Shown: positions 50,551 through 52,835 of the stretch, one piece after another
Layout of the letters: each line of letters starts with the position of its first letter
Position numbering within the stretch: position 1 is the stretch's first letter
Assembly (NCBI GenBank): GCA_033763635.1
Contig: JANRKG010000125.1
Coordinates: 1 to 52,835 of the forward strand
Origin: JANRKG01 sp033763635
Lineage (GTDB): Bacteria; Cyanobacteriota; Cyanobacteriia; GCF-001939115
DNA length: 52,835 bases
Direction of reading: 5' to 3'
Program-made: the position numbers and the translations under genes
The notes under the pieces: model-generated
Seen by the model: the letters and a program-made list of their open reading frames with translations, nothing else
Told to the model about the DNA's origin: nothing
The model's database searches: none

Positions 50551-50811
50551 TTACTCTGTTAGAGCCTGATTCGTTTCAGGCTCAATGGTTGGGGCTGAAA
50601 CGACATCAATATACTGGCTCTCCATCAAAAATGCACCCCGTGAGAATCGGACAGTCCAATATCCCCCCGGACGCTGATTGAGAACCACCCCTTCTTCCCC
50701 CAGATGAATGACATCTGGGGGACGCAGCATGGGCATGGTGTCAGCGGTTTTGACATAGGCGGGCATCGCAACCACCCGCACCCGATCGCCAACGGAAAAT
50801 TCTTTAGACAT
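50551..50811 (-). CDS. sipA: Regulatory protein SipA (DUF3148)
   Basis: An 86-residue SH3-like protein. SipA binds the ATP-binding domain of the sensor kinase NblS/Hik33 and modulates its activity in stress and light responses. The family signature is clear: FSVGDRVRVVAMPAYVKTAD, then MLRPPDVIHLGEEGVVL and RPGGYWTVRFSRGAFLMESQYI. The C-terminal 15 residues are variable. An 8-bp hairpin (GAGCCTGA...TCAGGCTC, 50562-50583) within its last codons may end sdhA transcription. It is upstream-adjacent to nothing else on its strand except ftsH, 34 bp before. Confidence 0.88.
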   Translation of the reverse strand: MSKEFSVGDRVRVVAMPAYVKTADTMPMLRPPDVIHLGEEGVVLNQRPGGYWTVRFSRGAFLMESQYIDVVSAPTIEPETNQALTE

Positions 50812-50845
50812 CTGTACCCTCAGTCAGGCAATCTCCTTCATCCTA

Positions 50846-52828
50846 TCAGGAGGTACTAACGGCTGATCCCAAAGCAGGGCTGATGGTAACTTCAGGATGC
50901 TGCTCCCGATACTCTGCGATGATCTGCCGGAACCGATCGCCATCAATGGTTTCCTGGTCTACCAGAATATCTACGATGTAATCCATCAAAAAGCGATTTT
51001 CCCGAATGATGGCACGGGCCGCTTCGTAACACCGCAGAATGATGGTTCGGACTTGAGCATCAATTTTGGCAGCAACATCCTCGGAATACTCCACAGACCG
51101 GGGCATCATGTCACGGCCCAGGAATACTTCTGAGTTGGGTGGTTCCAGGGCAACAGGACCCAGATCAGACATCCCAAAGCGGGTCACCATTTCCCAGGCC
51201 AGAGAGGTGATTTTGCGAATATCATCCCCAACGCCAGTCGTCACTTCTGAATCGCCGAAGATTTCGGCTTCTGCCGCCAATCCTCCCAGGGTCACGGTAA
51301 TGCGATCGATCAACCAGGCCCGACTGTACAACCCACTGTCGATCACTTCTTCGTTGGGAGTGAATTGCGTAAAGCCCTCAACCCCACCTGATCGGGGAAT
51401 AATGGTGACTTTGTTTACAGGGTCAGCCTTTTTCAAGCAGGTCGCAACCAGGGCATGACCGACTTCATGATACGCTGTCATGCGCTTCCGGGTATTGTCA
51501 AGCAGGGGAGTGAGGGTTAGCCCGATGGTGATGCGATCGAGGGCATCATCAATTTCTAAAGAAGTAATTGCTTCTTTCCGCCGCCGTGCCGTCAGAATCG
51601 CCGCCTCATTCAACAGATTAGCCAGATCGGCCCCAGAGAAACCAGGAGTCCGCTGGGCAATCCCATCCAGAGAAACTTCAGGAGCCAGCTTTTTATTTCG
51701 AGCATGAACTTTGAGGATTCCGAGACGGCCCCTTAAAGTTGGCAAATCCACCACAATCTGCCGATCAAAACGACCAGGACGCAGCAAGGCGGTATCCAAA
51801 ACATCGGGGCGGTTCGTTGCCGCAATCACAATAATGCCAGTATTACCCTCAAATCCATCCATTTCTGTCAACAACTGGTTAAGGGTTTGCTCCCGCTCGT
51901 CATTGCCACCCCCAATCCCAGCCCCTCGCTGACGACCGACGGCATCAATTTCATCGATAAAAATAATACAGGGAGCGCTTTCCTTGGCCTTCTTAAACAG
52001 ATCCCGGACACGGGAAGCCCCAACCCCAACGAACATCTCCACAAATTCAGAACCACTGATGCTGAAGAAGGGAACTCCAGCTTCCCCAGCGATCGCCTTT
52101 GCCAGCAATGTTTTCCCAGTTCCCGGCTGCCCCACCAGCAGCACACCCTTAGGAATGCGGGCACCCACTGCCGTAAACCGCTCTGGCTTTTTCAAAAAGG
52201 TGACCACTTCCTGAAGTTCTTCCTTGGCTTCTTCGATCCCCGCCACATCTTCAAACAGCACCCCGGTTTTAGCTGCCATCTGAAAACGGGCACGGGACTT
52301 ACCAAAGTTCATAGCTTGACCGGGGGCATTGGTCGATCGCCGCAGGATGAGCAGCAATCCACCGATCAGCAGGAAAATCAGCAGTAAATTTGCCAGCAAT
52401 CCGGCTGCTGCGCTATTGTCAGCAGAAGGCTGAATTTCATACTCAATACTGTTCGTCTTCAGTTTCTCGTTGATCCGGTTTGTGAGTTCCGGATTCTCAT
52501 CAAAGAGCGGAACTTCGACCATCGGATCGGTTCGCTTTTGTTTCTCTAACCTTACCCGTGCGACCCGTTGAACGGGATCGATTTCAACCCGCGTGACTTC
52601 CCCTGCATCAATCTTTTCGATTAATTGGCTATAGGTCAGCCCCGTTTTACTGGCATCTGCCAGAACTGGAACTGCCAGAATGCCTTGCAGCAGCAACCAA
52701 CAGGCGGTTACGCTTCCTGCGATCGTCGAGCCTTTTCTGGCAGCCTGTCGAATGGACTTCTGGGGCAATGTTTGCCCGGAAAAACCTTGTTCGGAAGAAC
52801 CTTGGGAGGAACCTTGGAGACGGGTCAT
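50846..52828 (-). CDS. ftsH: ATP-dependent zinc metalloprotease FtsH
   Basis: A 660-residue membrane AAA protease that degrades damaged or unassembled membrane proteins, including photosystem II D1 in cyanobacteria. It has an N-terminal hydrophobic helix (about residues 33-57), a periplasmic/lumenal domain, a second helix (about 137-161), the AAA module with GQPGTGKTLLAKAIAG and FIDEIDAVGRQRG, the SRH region ATNRPDVLDTALLRPGRFD, and the zinc site HEVGH. Details such as GFTQFTPNEE and GVGDDIRKITSLAWEM differ from the FtsH2 type; it looks closer to the FtsH1/FtsH3 type, with low certainty. The gene begins 7 bp from the window edge, so its promoter is outside. Confidence 0.95.
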   Translation of the reverse strand: MTRLQGSSQGSSEQGFSGQTLPQKSIRQAARKGSTIAGSVTACWLLLQGILAVPVLADASKTGLTYSQLIEKIDAGEVTRVEIDPVQRVARVRLEKQKRTDPMVEVPLFDENPELTNRINEKLKTNSIEYEIQPSADNSAAAGLLANLLLIFLLIGGLLLILRRSTNAPGQAMNFGKSRARFQMAAKTGVLFEDVAGIEEAKEELQEVVTFLKKPERFTAVGARIPKGVLLVGQPGTGKTLLAKAIAGEAGVPFFSISGSEFVEMFVGVGASRVRDLFKKAKESAPCIIFIDEIDAVGRQRGAGIGGGNDEREQTLNQLLTEMDGFEGNTGIIVIAATNRPDVLDTALLRPGRFDRQIVVDLPTLRGRLGILKVHARNKKLAPEVSLDGIAQRTPGFSGADLANLLNEAAILTARRRKEAITSLEIDDALDRITIGLTLTPLLDNTRKRMTAYHEVGHALVATCLKKADPVNKVTIIPRSGGVEGFTQFTPNEEVIDSGLYSRAWLIDRITVTLGGLAAEAEIFGDSEVTTGVGDDIRKITSLAWEMVTRFGMSDLGPVALEPPNSEVFLGRDMMPRSVEYSEDVAAKIDAQVRTIILRCYEAARAIIRENRFLMDYIVDILVDQETIDGDRFRQIIAEYREQHPEVTISPALGSAVSTS

Positions 52829-52835
52829 GCTACGG

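Noticed and set aside
50562..50583. 8-bp hairpin as a terminator for sdhA
   Set aside because: Perfect stem GAGCCTGA/TCAGGCTC but no T-run, and it lies inside the sipA coding sequence, so I mention it only under sipA.
1..52835. tRNA, rRNA, transposase, integrase or prophage genes
   Set aside because: I looked for tRNA T-loop words, 16S/23S blocks, DDE or recombinase motifs and phage structural genes and saw none; a covariance-model scan was not possible here.

Overview
The window is chromosomal DNA from a cyanobacterium, most likely a filamentous, non-heterocystous, Leptolyngbya-like type. The evidence is frequent HIP1 octamers (GCGATCGC), oxygenic-photosynthesis genes (ndhM, flv1, flv3, a PsbP-like lipoprotein, a high-light-inducible protein, sipA) and an HpsJ-like protein of the hormogonium/motility polysaccharide type. 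I see no rRNA, tRNA, CRISPR array, transposase or phage gene. Genes are dense on both strands and most belong to recognisable cyanobacterial families. Genus is inference.

Layout. 0-6 kb: the end of a HerA-like ATPase, a cyanobacterial membrane protein, a histidine phosphatase, ndhM, a DUF4278 protein, two FHA proteins and pgl. 6-11 kb: HpsJ-like protein, family 2 glycosyltransferase, an enlarged nusB, and ftsY. 11-17 kb: GAF-SpoIIE phosphatase, a small membrane protein, argH, a peroxiredoxin, a Nudix hydrolase and an alpha/beta hydrolase. 17-20 kb (minus strand): a tight cassette of circularly permuted ATP-grasp, alpha-E and transglutaminase proteins. 20-24 kb (minus): ffh, rpsP, a KH protein, rpsU and phoH, a translation/SRP cluster that complements ftsY. 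24-27 kb: an exported peroxiredoxin, tyrA and a large pentapeptide-repeat protein. 27-30 kb (minus): winged-helix protein, membrane protein and flv1. 30-35 kb: a signalling block with a PAS histidine kinase divergent from a NarL-type regulator, then a receiver-GAF-SpoIIE phosphatase with an adjacent RsbW-like kinase. 35-39 kb: psbP-like, maf, DUF3285, ybeY, dgkA, trpG and a degenerate metallo-beta-lactamase. 39-45 kb: ROK-type kinase, HAD hydrolase, epimerase, an exported protein, coaX and flv3. 45-53 kb: two small membrane proteins (one a Hlip), pbpC, another small membrane protein, sdhA, sipA and ftsH.

How genes work together. Flv1 and Flv3 are the two partners of the oxygen-reducing flavodiiron complex, here about 14 kb apart. 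FtsY and Ffh are the two protein halves of signal recognition. The two SpoIIE phosphatases and one HATPase kinase look like parts of a partner-switching system whose STAS antagonist is not in the window.

Most worth a second look: the ATP-grasp/alpha-E/transglutaminase cassette, whose biochemical role is poorly known; NusB with a duplicated helical insert; the phosphatase-kinase pair; the two unknown genes translationally linked to flv1; a Tat-type metallo-beta-lactamase and an alpha/beta hydrolase that each lack key catalytic residues; and a small family of hairpins with a shared loop.
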